Assembly: GCA_934183255.1 (NCBI GenBank)
Contig: CAKPSD010000001.1
Coordinates: 248,001-312,000 of the forward strand
DNA: 64,000 nt
Direction: 5' to 3'
Source: an uncultured Bacilli bacterium
GTDB taxonomy: Bacteria > Bacillota_I > Bacilli_A > RFN20 > DUOF01
The position numbers and the translations under genes are program-made. The notes below the pieces were generated by a model. The model did not search any database. It worked only from the letters and a program-made list of their open reading frames with translations, and was not told where the DNA came from. This document shows positions 26,366-35,280 of this stretch, in pieces (position 1 is the stretch's first letter; every line of letters begins with the position of its first letter).

Positions 26366-27235
26366 GTGAAGGTATTAGTATCTAAAACTTGTGGTTTATG
26401 TTATGGCTCTAATAACGCAATTACTAAAACTAGAGAATCTTTAAATGTAAAGAAAAACGTTGTCTTATATAAGGAAATATTACATAATCAAAATGTAATA
26501 AATGAATTAGAAAAAAATAATGCCAGAACTATTAATGAATTAAGTGATATAAAGGAAAAAGATTATGTTATTATACGTGCGCATGGGGAACCTTATTCTA
26601 CTTATGAATACTTTAAAAATAATAATATTAGTTATCTAGATTGCACTTGTCCTAATGTTACTAATATTCATAATTTAGTTAATAAATATAATAATTTAAA
26701 TTATAAAATAATTATTATAGGTAAAAAGAATCATCCTGAAGTTCTAGGAACTAAAGGATGGTGTAATGAACCATTTATTGTAGAGAAAGAAGAAGATATA
26801 AAAAATATTAATACTGATTTTAACAAATATTTTTTAGTTATTCAAACTACTTTTAATAACGATAAAGCTTTAAATTTATTATATAAAATAAAAAATCATT
26901 TAAATGATAAAGTATTAGAATATAAAAATACTATATGCAATGCGCAAAAATTAATAAATGATGATTCTATTAAATTAGCAGATGAAGTAGATTTAATGGT
27001 AGTAATTGGTGGCAAACACTCTAGTAATTCTATTGAGTTATATAATAATATAAGTAAAATTAAAAAAGCTATTTTTATAGAAAATATAAATGAAATAGAT
27101 ACTTATATTAGTACTGGTTATTTTAATGATATAAAAAAAATAGGCATAACAGCAGGAGCGTCTACTTTAAAAGAAGATATTGCTCAAGTAAAAAGAAAAT
27201 TAGAAAGTTTACAATTAGATACATTGAATAAGTAA
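26366..27235 (+). CDS. ispH: 4-hydroxy-3-methylbut-2-enyl diphosphate reductase
   Basis: 289 residues; last step of the MEP isoprenoid pathway, reducing HMBPP to IPP and DMAPP with a [4Fe-4S] cluster. The three cluster cysteines are in CGLCYG (~11-14), DCTCPNVT (~95) and NTICNAQ (~190). RAHGEPYS and GKKNHPEV carry the conserved histidines, although the first has E where G-x-S/P forms are usual. GTG at 26366 is chosen because GGTGAT lies 4 nt upstream and the protein then starts MKVLVSKTCG; the TTG at 26336 lacks a site. dxr at 51797 shows the same pathway. Confidence 0.92.
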   Translation: MKVLVSKTCGLCYGSNNAITKTRESLNVKKNVVLYKEILHNQNVINELEKNNARTINELSDIKEKDYVIIRAHGEPYSTYEYFKNNNISYLDCTCPNVTNIHNLVNKYNNLNYKIIIIGKKNHPEVLGTKGWCNEPFIVEKEEDIKNINTDFNKYFLVIQTTFNNDKALNLLYKIKNHLNDKVLEYKNTICNAQKLINDDSIKLADEVDLMVVIGGKHSSNSIELYNNISKIKKAIFIENINEIDTYISTGYFNDIKKIGITAGASTLKEDIAQVKRKLESLQLDTLNK

Positions 27236-27273
27236 TTTTATTATTTTATAATAAAGAAGTGGAGGTAATGAAT

Positions 27274-27768
27274 ATGAAAGTGCTAAATATATTGCTAGTA
27301 GTTACATCAATAATAGCAATGCTTGCTTTTTTAATCATTACTTGTCTTAGAATTAGAACTGTAAGAACTCAAGCTAAAAAATATGGAATGAGGAAAGAAG
27401 TTACAGATCCCCTTTTGTATTGGTTTTCTTATGTAAGTGCCTTTATAATTATTATTATAAAAATTATTATATGGGTATCAATTGGTAAAAACATGACTAC
27501 TAGCCATTTAATATTTACTGAAATTGTACCTACAATTGCCTTAATTATATTTACTAGAACAATTGGTAAATCAATGATTCTACGAGCAGAAAAAAACATC
27601 TATATTAACCACTTAAAAGCAGAAATAAAAGATGTTCATAAACTTGTTAAAAAGAATAATAAATGGACTTTGTATACTACTACTGGTCAATATCCTGTAT
27701 CACTTAGCAATACAACCGTATATAAAATCGCAGATATTACTGGTGCTAAAGTAGAAAAAGATGATTAA
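27274..27768 (+). CDS. Small membrane protein, unknown
   Basis: 164 residues with three hydrophobic helices (~3-25, 45-68 and 73-95) and a soluble C-terminal ~65 residues. I recognise no family. The ATG at 27274 has GGAGG 8 nt upstream; earlier in-frame starts overlap that site. It lies 38 nt after ispH, possibly co-transcribed. Its stop overlaps the convergent CDF gene stop in a shared TTAA. Confidence 0.75.
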   Translation: MKVLNILLVVTSIIAMLAFLIITCLRIRTVRTQAKKYGMRKEVTDPLLYWFSYVSAFIIIIIKIIIWVSIGKNMTTSHLIFTEIVPTIALIIFTRTIGKSMILRAEKNIYINHLKAEIKDVHKLVKKNNKWTLYTTTGQYPVSLSNTTVYKIADITGAKVEKDD

Positions 27769-28922
27769 TCTTTATCAAAAGTAATACTTGCTCTATAATT
27801 AGGATTAATTTTTTTTAGTTCTTTATTAATTAAATTATATAATTCTTCATTGCTATATCTAAAATCAAATGGAACTTGTAAATCAAAACAAATACAAGTT
27901 CTATTTTTTTTGTCATGTATTTTTAATTCATGAAATTTTAAATCACTGTCTATCCCTTTTATTATTACTTTTACTTTATCATGGATTTCAGTTAATAATG
28001 CATCATTTAACAATATTGGATCTATATGTATTACTAATTCGACATTAAACATTTTTCTGATTTTCTTTTCCATTGAATCCACTACACTATGCGCATCCAC
28101 TAAAGACATGGAACTATCCATTTCAGCATGTAAACTCATATACACTTCACCATTACCATAATAATGAAATAAAGTATCATGCACGTCTAAAATCTTTTCA
28201 TCCTTTAATACTTCTTTTATTATTTTATCTATTAATTCTTTATCTGGTGTTCCTCCAATTAACTTATCTATTGTTTCTTTAATTAAAGAGATACCACTTA
28301 TTAATATATAGATAGATACTGCTAGTCCTAAATATCCATCTATATTAAAATCAAATATTTTTCCAATAAATAGCCCTAGAATTATAAATGAAGTTGTTAT
28401 TACATCATTAAATGAATCTTTTGCACTTGCTTTTAAAGATATTGAATTAATGATTTTACTTGTTTTATTGTAAAAAAGGCCCATCCATACTTTCACTAAA
28501 ACTGTAATACATAAGATTATTAATGTTATATAACTAAACTCTATAGGTGAAGGACTAATAACTTTTTTAAAGCTAGATATACCTAATTCAATTCCTACAA
28601 GCAAAATAATAAAGGCTATTACAAAAGCACATATGTACTCTATTCTTTGATGTCCATATGGATGCTCCTTATCTGCTGGTTTAGATGACATTTTAAAACC
28701 AATGCTAGTAATAATAGAACTTGAAGCATCACTTAAGTTATTAAAAGCATCACTAAAAATAGCTACACTTGAAGTAATAAAAGCAATTACTATTTTAGTT
28801 ATAAATAAAGTAATATTTAAAATGATACCTGTTATACCTGCAAGTAAGCCATACCTTCTAATAACCTTATTATCTTTAGTGTTTTTATAATTTTTCACAA
28901 ATAATTTATATAAAAAATTCAT
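27765..28922 (-). CDS. Cation diffusion facilitator (CDF) metal exporter
   Basis: 385 residues with six transmembrane helices in the first ~215. Metal-site residues of the transport site appear in SDAFNNLSDASSS (~56-68; D and N/D positions of TM2) and in SAKDSFNDVITT in TM5. The basic loop DKEHPYGHQRIEY follows TM2. A cytoplasmic CTD (~220-310) and an extra ~70-residue extension make it longer than the usual ~300. The family exports Zn, Mn, Fe or Cd with proton antiport; the metal is not decidable by eye. ATGA overlap with the preceding cca gene suggests co-translation. Confidence 0.92.
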   Translation of the reverse strand: MNFLYKLFVKNYKNTKDNKVIRRYGLLAGITGIILNITLFITKIVIAFITSSVAIFSDAFNNLSDASSSIITSIGFKMSSKPADKEHPYGHQRIEYICAFVIAFIILLVGIELGISSFKKVISPSPIEFSYITLIILCITVLVKVWMGLFYNKTSKIINSISLKASAKDSFNDVITTSFIILGLFIGKIFDFNIDGYLGLAVSIYILISGISLIKETIDKLIGGTPDKELIDKIIKEVLKDEKILDVHDTLFHYYGNGEVYMSLHAEMDSSMSLVDAHSVVDSMEKKIRKMFNVELVIHIDPILLNDALLTEIHDKVKVIIKGIDSDLKFHELKIHDKKNRTCICFDLQVPFDFRYSNEELYNLINKELKKINPNYRASITFDKD

Positions 28923-30046
28923 AGTCTTCCCTCTATTTCTTTTAAATAATTAAGTAATTTATTTTTACTATTGCAACATTTATCTTCAATAACTGCTTCT
29001 AGTAACAAGTTTAAATACTTACCTATTTTATCCTCTTTTATATTGAGTTTCAATAAATCATTGCCATTTATATCTAGCATTTTTAAGTTATAACATTCCT
29101 TATTTAACTCTATTTCTTTTAAAATTTTAAAAATTTCTTTATCTTCATTTAAATAACTACATTTAAAATATAATAAATTATAAATATTTTCATAACCATA
29201 TTTATTTAATTTATGTTTCAAATTAATTTTATCATTAATAAACTCTATATCTTTATTAACTAAATATTTATTATTAATTTTAATGTCACTATCGTAAAAG
29301 AATAAAGCTTCTTTTTCTATAACACTCATATTATCTTTAAATAAATTAATTTTTATTTTATTTAGTTTAAAAACATCTTTAAATACTTTTTCATATTCTT
29401 TTAGTATTTTTAAATAACTATTGCCCTCTAAAATACCTATTACCTCTTTATGTAAAGTAGTAAAACTTATATCATTTAAATAATGATAGTTTTTAAATAT
29501 TGCTTTACTAGTTTTTTCACTTATTTCAAAGTCTAATTTAGAAGCAAATCTAAGTGCTCTTAATATTCTTAATGCATCTTCTTCAAATCTAGTATTTGCC
29601 TCTCCAATAGTTTTAACAATTTTATTATTTAAGTCATCTATACCATTAAATAAATCAATTATATTATTACCATTACTACATAAAGCATTAATAGTAAAAT
29701 CTCTTCTTACTAAATCTTCTTTTAAATTATTAGTAAATTCTACTTTACTAGGTTTTCTGTGATTAATATAATTATATTCCTTTCTAAAAGTTGTTATTTC
29801 AAAGTTATATTTGTTAATACTAAATTTAATACATCCTAAATTAGTAAAATTTTCATTTAATTCATAATCTTTAAAAAGTTTTTCTAAAACTTCACATCTA
29901 GCACTTGTAGTTATATCAACATCATAACTATCTTTATTTAATAAGTAATCACGTACAAAACCACCTACTACATAAGCTTCTTGTCCATTACTATTAATGA
30001 TATCTATAACTCTTTTAACTTCAATAGGTAGTTCCATAGTTTTCAC
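28919..30046 (-). CDS. cca: CCA-adding tRNA nucleotidyltransferase or poly(A) polymerase family
   Basis: 375 residues. The class II nucleotidyltransferase head is intact: GGFVRDYLLNKDSYDVDITT (~28-47) holds the GG and DxD motif, followed by RRDFTINAL and RILRALRFASKL. It repairs or adds 3' CCA on tRNAs. The tRNA-Arg in this window encodes its CCA, so repair may be important. The body after ~200 is divergent and AT-biased (many Asn/Lys/Ile). No HD domain is visible. Its stop overlaps the CDF start by 4 nt. Confidence 0.9.
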   Translation of the reverse strand: MKTMELPIEVKRVIDIINSNGQEAYVVGGFVRDYLLNKDSYDVDITTSARCEVLEKLFKDYELNENFTNLGCIKFSINKYNFEITTFRKEYNYINHRKPSKVEFTNNLKEDLVRRDFTINALCSNGNNIIDLFNGIDDLNNKIVKTIGEANTRFEEDALRILRALRFASKLDFEISEKTSKAIFKNYHYLNDISFTTLHKEVIGILEGNSYLKILKEYEKVFKDVFKLNKIKINLFKDNMSVIEKEALFFYDSDIKINNKYLVNKDIEFINDKINLKHKLNKYGYENIYNLLYFKCSYLNEDKEIFKILKEIELNKECYNLKMLDINGNDLLKLNIKEDKIGKYLNLLLEAVIEDKCCNSKNKLLNYLKEIEGRL

Positions 30047-30228
30047 CTCTTAACACTATTATAACAAAACATTTAAAAAGTAAGGATAAATTTAAAAAAA
30101 CAAATTTAATTTGCACTTTTAATATTTTTTTGCAAATTATTTTAATTTTCTTTCATTTAATTAGCTATTTTATATAAATTATAATCTTTGTTTTAACATC
30201 TATAAAATCAAAGAAGTTATAAAAGAAA

Positions 30229-30257
30229 CCCTCACTTCATTATAAGAAATGAGGGCT
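30229..30257 (-). terminator. nrdDG terminator
   Basis: CCCTCATTTC and GAAGTGAGGG arms extended by GAAA/TTTC pairs, then TTTTA on the minus strand. Confidence 0.8.
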
Positions 30258-30261
30258 TTCT

Positions 30262-30756
30262 TTATATTTCTTCTGTAACAATTTCTCCTTTTTTTAGAGT
30301 TTCTTTTACATTAATTATTCTTTGATTACTACTTCCTTTATATTTTAAAGATAAGTCTAATAAAGAATAAACAAATGGTCCATCAATCAAATAATCAATA
30401 TATTTCAATAATTCTCTATAATTATCATTTTTTAGTTTAAGAACTTCTTCATATGTATATCCAGTATATACAATTATATTTAAGTTAAGTTCTTCTTTTA
30501 TTCTTTTACATAATGCTACGCAATCATCAATCTGCATAAGTGGATCTCCTCCACTCAAAGTTACTCCATCAATATAAGGATACTTTTTGATTTTATTAAT
30601 TATTTCATCAATTTTCATTTCTTTTCCTCTATTAATATCATGAGTATCAGGATTATGACATTTATAGCAATTATGGGAACATCCTTGGAAAAAGATTGTA
30701 AACCTAATTCCTGGGCCATCCACTACTGATTCTTCAACTATTCCACTAATTTTCAT
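30262..30756 (-). CDS. nrdG: Anaerobic ribonucleotide reductase activating protein
   Basis: 164-residue radical SAM enzyme from the ATG at 30756. The CxxxCxxC cluster motif is in GCSHNCYKCHNPDTHD (~26-41), and a GGDPL motif near 77 contributes to SAM binding. It installs the glycyl radical on NrdD. The start lies inside the last codons of nrdD, an 11-nt overlap, so translational coupling is likely. A longer frame upstream reads through nrdD sequence and is not homologous. Confidence 0.95.
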   Translation of the reverse strand: MKISGIVEESVVDGPGIRFTIFFQGCSHNCYKCHNPDTHDINRGKEMKIDEIINKIKKYPYIDGVTLSGGDPLMQIDDCVALCKRIKEELNLNIIVYTGYTYEEVLKLKNDNYRELLKYIDYLIDGPFVYSLLDLSLKYKGSSNQRIINVKETLKKGEIVTEEI

Positions 30757-33070
30757 TATCATCAATAGAGTGTTTAACTCTATGTTCCACCTCTGCTCTC
30801 TTAGCATTATTAAATCTATCTAATGTACCTACTAAATATCCTGTTATTCTTCTAATTCTTTCAAACTTGATATTATCTTCTTTACGATGACAACAAGGAC
30901 ATTCATTATTTATAATTCCATTAAATCCACACACAGGGTCTCTATCTAAAGGATGGTTAACTGCTCCATATCCAATACCTTTTTCTTTCATATGACGAAC
31001 AATTTTTTCAAATGCTTGTAAATTTTTACTTACATCTCCATCCATTTCTACATAACTAATATGGCCTCCATTGGTTAAGTTATGATATGGAGCTTCAATA
31101 TCTATTTTTCTAAACATTGAAATAGGATAGTAAACTGGAACATGGAATGAGTTAGTATAAAATTCTTGATCAGTAACTCCTGGGATAATACCAAATATTT
31201 TTTTATCCATTTTAATAAATCTTCCTGATAAGCCTTCTGCTGGAGTAGCAATTAATGAGAAATTCATTTTATATTTTTGAGATGCTTCATCACATTTCTT
31301 TCTCATTAAACCTACTATTTCAAGGCCTAATTTTTGAGACTCTTCACTTTCTCCATGATGTTTACCTGTTAAAGCTTTTAAAGTTTCTGCTAGCCCAATA
31401 AATCCAACTGTTAAAGTACCATGTTTAATAACTTCTTCAATTTTATCATCTGGTTTTAGTTTATCTGAATCTAACCAAATACCATTACCCATTAAGAAAG
31501 GGAAATTATATACTCTTTTATTTGCTTGTACTTTAAACCTTTCAAGTAATTGATCAATAACTAAATCTACTTTCTCTGTTAGTTCTTTTTTAAAGTCTTC
31601 AATACTATCTCTATGTTTTAAAGCAATTCTAGGTAAGTTAATTGAAGTAAAACTTAAATTACCTCTTCCACATGTTACTTCCTTACTAGGATCATATACA
31701 TTAGCCATTACTCTAGTACGACATCCCATGTATGCAATTTCGCTATTGTAATCGCCTTCTTTATAATAAGGTAAATTAAATGGTGCATCAATAAATGAAA
31801 AGTTAGGGAACATTCTTAAAGAACTACATTTGATAGATTTTTGAAATAAATCATAGTTAGGATCTTCTTTATTAAAGTTTATTCCTTCTTTTACTTTAAA
31901 GATTTGAATTGGGAAAATAGGTGTTTCTCCATTTCCAAGACCTTTCATAGTTGTTTCAAGTAAGCAGTCCATTACTAGTCTTCCTTCTTCACTAGTATCT
32001 GTACCATAGTTTAATGAAGAGAATGGTACTTGAGCACCAGCACGTGAATGCATTGTATTTAAGTTATGAATTAATGCTTCCATTGCTTGGTATGTTGCTT
32101 CTCTTATTTCTTTATTAGTGTTTTCTACTACTTTGCTCATTATCTTATAAACTGCTTTTTCATCTTTATACTTATTTAATAAAACATTTTTCATTTCTTC
32201 ATTAAATTTATCATTTTTTAAAGCAGGAACTAATCCAGTTTTCTCTTTTATATCATTAATCATTTTCTTTACATCATCTATCGTTACATCACCATATAAG
32301 AAATCAAGAGTCTTATATAAATTATTACGATAAATTTTGATATATGATTTCCTAACTCCAATAGCCATTGCATAATCAAAGTTAGGGACACTTTGACCGC
32401 CATGTTGATCATTTTGGTTAGATTGAATTGCTATACATGCTAAAGCTGCATAACTTCTTATATCATTAGGTTCTCTTAGATATCCATGTCCTGTAGTAAA
32501 GCCATCTTTAAATAATTTAATTAAATCTATTTGACAGCATGTCATTGTTAAGGCATAGAAGTCTAAATCATGAATATGAATGTCACCATTTTGATGAGCC
32601 TTAGAAAATCTTTCAGGAATCATATTTGTTAAATAAAAATATTTTGCTGATTCACTACCATACTTTAACATTGTACCCATTGCAGTATCGCCATTTATAT
32701 TAGCATTTTCTCTTTTTATATCATTTTGAAGTGCTGATTCAAAAGTAATACCTCTTAATGTTTTCATTAAGTTAGTTTTAGCTTCTCTTGCTCTACTTCT
32801 ATCAGATCTATATACAATATAGTTTTTAGCTACATTATTATATCCTTTATCAATTAATACATTTTCAATTATATCTTGGATATCTTCAACTGTAGGTGTA
32901 CTATTTTTAAATTTTTCATTAGCAATTCTAAGTGTTTCATCCACTACTGCTCCTACTGCTACATTTTCACTGTTTTCAGTAGCTTCAACAGCTTTAGAGA
33001 TAGCATTATAAATCTTTTCTTTTTCAAATTTAACTTCTCTACCATCTCTTTTAATAATTCTTTTTACCAT
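30746..33070 (-). CDS. nrdD: Anaerobic (class III) ribonucleoside-triphosphate reductase
   Basis: 774 residues. An ATP-cone domain occupies the first ~95 (KRIIKRDGREVKFEKEKIYN). The central barrel has class III segments such as HDLDFYALTMTCCQIDL. The C-terminal zinc-type cysteines are in PVCGFNG and ECPCCHR, and the glycyl-radical site in RRITGYLVGTLDRFN near the C-terminus. It makes deoxynucleotides under anoxia, so the organism lives anaerobically. It forms an operon with nrdG. GGGGAGG precedes the ATG. A perfect inverted repeat (33128-33153) lies upstream. Confidence 0.97.
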   Translation of the reverse strand: MVKRIIKRDGREVKFEKEKIYNAISKAVEATENSENVAVGAVVDETLRIANEKFKNSTPTVEDIQDIIENVLIDKGYNNVAKNYIVYRSDRSRAREAKTNLMKTLRGITFESALQNDIKRENANINGDTAMGTMLKYGSESAKYFYLTNMIPERFSKAHQNGDIHIHDLDFYALTMTCCQIDLIKLFKDGFTTGHGYLREPNDIRSYAALACIAIQSNQNDQHGGQSVPNFDYAMAIGVRKSYIKIYRNNLYKTLDFLYGDVTIDDVKKMINDIKEKTGLVPALKNDKFNEEMKNVLLNKYKDEKAVYKIMSKVVENTNKEIREATYQAMEALIHNLNTMHSRAGAQVPFSSLNYGTDTSEEGRLVMDCLLETTMKGLGNGETPIFPIQIFKVKEGINFNKEDPNYDLFQKSIKCSSLRMFPNFSFIDAPFNLPYYKEGDYNSEIAYMGCRTRVMANVYDPSKEVTCGRGNLSFTSINLPRIALKHRDSIEDFKKELTEKVDLVIDQLLERFKVQANKRVYNFPFLMGNGIWLDSDKLKPDDKIEEVIKHGTLTVGFIGLAETLKALTGKHHGESEESQKLGLEIVGLMRKKCDEASQKYKMNFSLIATPAEGLSGRFIKMDKKIFGIIPGVTDQEFYTNSFHVPVYYPISMFRKIDIEAPYHNLTNGGHISYVEMDGDVSKNLQAFEKIVRHMKEKGIGYGAVNHPLDRDPVCGFNGIINNECPCCHRKEDNIKFERIRRITGYLVGTLDRFNNAKRAEVEHRVKHSIDDNEN

Positions 33071-33127
33071 AATAATTCCTCCCCAATATTAAAGTAACTG
33101 TTACCATAATAGCATTAACATTAAAAA

Positions 33128-33153
33128 TATTTTGTTGTATTTGCAACAAAATA
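33128..33153. promoter_or_regulatory. Inverted repeat upstream of nrdD, candidate operator
   Basis: TATTTTGTTG (33128-33137), 6-nt spacer, CAACAAAATA (33144-33153), perfect 10-bp arms. The inner TTGCAA (33146-33141 on the minus strand), 17 nt, TAATGT could be the nrdD promoter, which would put the repeat over its -35. Confidence 0.5.
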
Positions 33154-33183
33154 AACAAATTTTAAAAAATGTTTTTATTAAAA

Positions 33184-33202
33184 AATCTCTTTTCCAAGAG
33201 AT
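33184..33202 (-). terminator. Terminator of the Hsp20 gene
   Basis: AATCTCTT and AAGAGATT arms with a 4-nt loop, T-run on the minus strand. Confidence 0.75.
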
Positions 33203-33622
33203 TCAATTTATATTAATATTTGTTGATTTATATTTTTGATTTTTTTCTTCATCAGGAAACTTTATACATAACATTCCATCATTATATTTAGCTTTTATCT
33301 TACTCTCATCTACTTCTCCTATATAATAGCTCCTAGAACAAGTTCCACTATATCTTTCTTGATGAATATATGTGTCTGTAGATTGATTACTATTTGAACT
33401 AGTTTTAGCTTCTACTATTAAATAGCCATCTTCATAATTTACAGTAACATTTTCTTTAGAATATCCAGAAACATCTATTTCATATACATAATCATTTCCT
33501 TCTTTTCTAATATTAGTTTTTAAAATATTGCTGCTATTAATGATAGGTAAATCAAAAAAGTTTTTTAAAAAACTTTTACTTAGAAATTCTTCACTTCCAT
33601 ATTTTGTTAATGTATTTTTCAT
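33203..33622 (-). CDS. Small heat-shock protein (Hsp20/alpha-crystallin)
   Basis: 139 residues. The alpha-crystallin domain (~45-130) shows DVSGYSKENVTVNYEDGYLIVEA in shorter pieces, with a later strand KAKYNDGMLCIKFP. A C-terminal INI-like tail (NININ) replaces the IxI motif. It acts as an ATP-independent holdase in the cytoplasm. Single gene with AGGAGG-like site; no CIRCE element is recognisable upstream. Confidence 0.93.
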   Translation of the reverse strand: MKNTLTKYGSEEFLSKSFLKNFFDLPIINSSNILKTNIRKEGNDYVYEIDVSGYSKENVTVNYEDGYLIVEAKTSSNSNQSTDTYIHQERYSGTCSRSYYIGEVDESKIKAKYNDGMLCIKFPDEEKNQKYKSTNININ

Positions 33623-33667
33623 ACCTTTCCTCCTATTATAAGTATTTACTAATAATAAATATTTAAA

Positions 33668-34522
33668 CTATATATTTAAAATAATATCTATATTTTTATG
33701 CTTATCATAATCTAGATCTACTAAAGGCAATCTAAGATACATAGATTTATATCCTTTTTTAGATAAAACATATTTTATTGGTATTGGATTAGTATCACAA
33801 AACAAAATATCACTTAGTTCCTTTATATATTTATCTAATACTTCGTTTTCTATTCCATTATTATAATCATCTATTAATTCTTTTACATCCTTGCCAAAAA
33901 CGTGTGATATAACAGATATTACTCCATCTCCCTTTAACTTTAAAAAATCTAAAGTGTGCTTATCATCTCCACTATAAATTAAAAATAAAGGATATTTTTC
34001 TTTTACTTTTTTTATTAATTCAAAATCATTAGAGGCATGTTTTAATCCTATTATATTATCGCATTCTTTTATTAAATTTAGTAAAGTATCTACTTCTAAT
34101 TTAACTATAGTTCTACTAGGAACATTATATAAAATAAATTTTTCTTTTTTAAATGTATCTGCTATCTTTTTAAAATGTTCATATATTCCTTTTTGATTTG
34201 GTTTATTATAGTAAGGAACTATCATCATTAAAGAATCATGTTTGTAGTCTTTTATTTCATTTATTAATTCTATGGTCTTATTAGTAGTGTTTTGCCCTAC
34301 ATTCACTATTATTTCCATATTGCTCACTTTATTTGCTATTTCAATAATTCTCTTTAATTCATTTATGCTAAGACTTGATCCTTCTCCAGTAGTTCCTCCA
34401 ACTACTATTCCTTCACTTCCTTGTTTCTCTACATCTATTATTAGCCTAGCTAATTCGTCTTCATCTAATTTATAATGTTTATCAAATGGTGTTACTAAAG
34501 CTGTTATTAATTTAGACTTCAT
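33668..34522 (-). CDS. dapA: 4-hydroxy-tetrahydrodipicolinate synthase (DapA family)
   Basis: 284 residues of the class I aldolase/DHDPS barrel. GGTTGEGSSLS (~42-52) binds pyruvate, YNVPSRT (~132-138) matches the DapA YNVPxRT with the catalytic Tyr, and the Schiff-base Lys lies in GLKHAS (~160). It condenses pyruvate with aspartate semialdehyde for lysine and diaminopimelate. NanA-like relatives are less likely because of YNVPSRT. It is a lone gene without a lysine riboswitch in view. A hairpin could sequester its ribosome site. Confidence 0.9.
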   Translation of the reverse strand: MKSKLITALVTPFDKHYKLDEDELARLIIDVEKQGSEGIVVGGTTGEGSSLSINELKRIIEIANKVSNMEIIVNVGQNTTNKTIELINEIKDYKHDSLMMIVPYYNKPNQKGIYEHFKKIADTFKKEKFILYNVPSRTIVKLEVDTLLNLIKECDNIIGLKHASNDFELIKKVKEKYPLFLIYSGDDKHTLDFLKLKGDGVISVISHVFGKDVKELIDDYNNGIENEVLDKYIKELSDILFCDTNPIPIKYVLSKKGYKSMYLRLPLVDLDYDKHKNIDIILNI

Positions 34523-34575
34523 TAAATCACCCTTTCATTTTATATTATGTAAATAATAAAAATAGGTGATTTAAT
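34521..34575 (-). promoter_or_regulatory. Inverted repeat that would sequester the dapA ribosome site
   Basis: ATTAAATCACC (34575-34565 read on the minus strand) and GGTGATTTAAT (34531-34521) are perfect 11-bp partners separated by 33 nt. The second arm contains the dapA GGTGAT site and the first bases of the start codon. It matters only if transcription starts upstream of 34575. Confidence 0.4.
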
Positions 34576-34576
34576 G

Positions 34577-34598
34577 AAAAAAGAGATGTTTTCATCTC
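34577..34598 (-). terminator. Terminator of the 34606 membrane protein gene
   Basis: GAGATG (34598-34593) and CATCTC (34588-34583) with a 4-nt loop, followed by TTTTTT on the minus strand. Confidence 0.7.
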
Positions 34599-34605
34599 CT
34601 TCAAG

Positions 34606-35190
34606 TTAATTTTTGTTTTTTAAAGATAGTTTTCCAAGTGTAAATACATGAACTATTTTTCCTATCATTAATACTATTTTATCACAATTATCTAATGCTA
34701 TTTTTTTCCCCATAGCTTTTCCAAAAATAATAATTCCCGCTATCGTTGCACTAACTAAAGATGCTACAATCACAATATTCATCTCACTAGTTATATTTGA
34801 TATTAATTTAGAAGTCACAACAGCCCCTGCGGCTCCTGACAAGATACCACATATATCACCTAAAATATCTGCTACAATACTTGCCACCTTATCAGCATTA
34901 TTTATTAAAATTATACCTTCTTTTGCGCCCTTTACTTTTTTAGCAGCCATTGCCCTAAATGGGATTTCAACTGCTGCAGTTACTGCAACACCTATAATAT
35001 CAGTTAATATAGAAATTGCCATAAATACTATTATAACAATTATAGCTACTACTAAATTTGCTCCATTCAATGTTAATTCACTTAAAAAGCTAAAAGAAAA
35101 TGATAAAAATAAAGATACTGCTAAAACTATTAATGGCCATCTAAAATATTCCTTAAACACACTTTTCTTTCTTTGTTTGTTTTTTTCCAT
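34606..35190 (-). CDS. Small multi-pass membrane protein, CorB-annotated/OapA-like candidate
   Basis: 194 residues, lysine-rich start (KNKQRKK) then four hydrophobic segments (~18-36, 45-72, 103-128 and 137-158). The middle contains EIPFRAMAAKKVKGAKE and NNADKVASIVADILGDICG with an aspartate pair D108/D112. Proteins with this EIPFxAMAxKxVxGAKE and ADKV core are often annotated as CorB-like Mg/Co transporters. Size, four helices, basic patch and a DxxxD pair recall OapA, the membrane partner of OLE RNA, and a ~580-nt RNA lies directly upstream on the same strand. The OapA reading is inference. Homologs exist without assigned function. Confidence 0.7.
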   Translation of the reverse strand: MEKNKQRKKSVFKEYFRWPLIVLAVSLFLSFSFSFLSELTLNGANLVVAIIVIIVFMAISILTDIIGVAVTAAVEIPFRAMAAKKVKGAKEGIILINNADKVASIVADILGDICGILSGAAGAVVTSKLISNITSEMNIVIVASLVSATIAGIIIFGKAMGKKIALDNCDKIVLMIGKIVHVFTLGKLSLKNKN

Positions 35191-35246
35191 TTTTTAATTC
35201 CTTTCATTTTAGTAATTTTAATTATAACTTTTTCTATGTATTTTTT

Positions 35247-35280
35247 AAAATAAAAACGTAGTATTTATGTAAATACTACG
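35247..35280 (-). terminator. Terminator of the large RNA
   Basis: CGTAGTATTTA (35280-35270) and TAAATACTACG (35267-35257) form a near-perfect stem followed by TTTTTATTTT on the minus strand. Confidence 0.88.

Noticed and set aside
33071..33120. NrdR boxes before nrdD
   Set aside because: No pair of ACACTATATATAGTGT-like repeats; only the TATTTTGTTG dyad is present.
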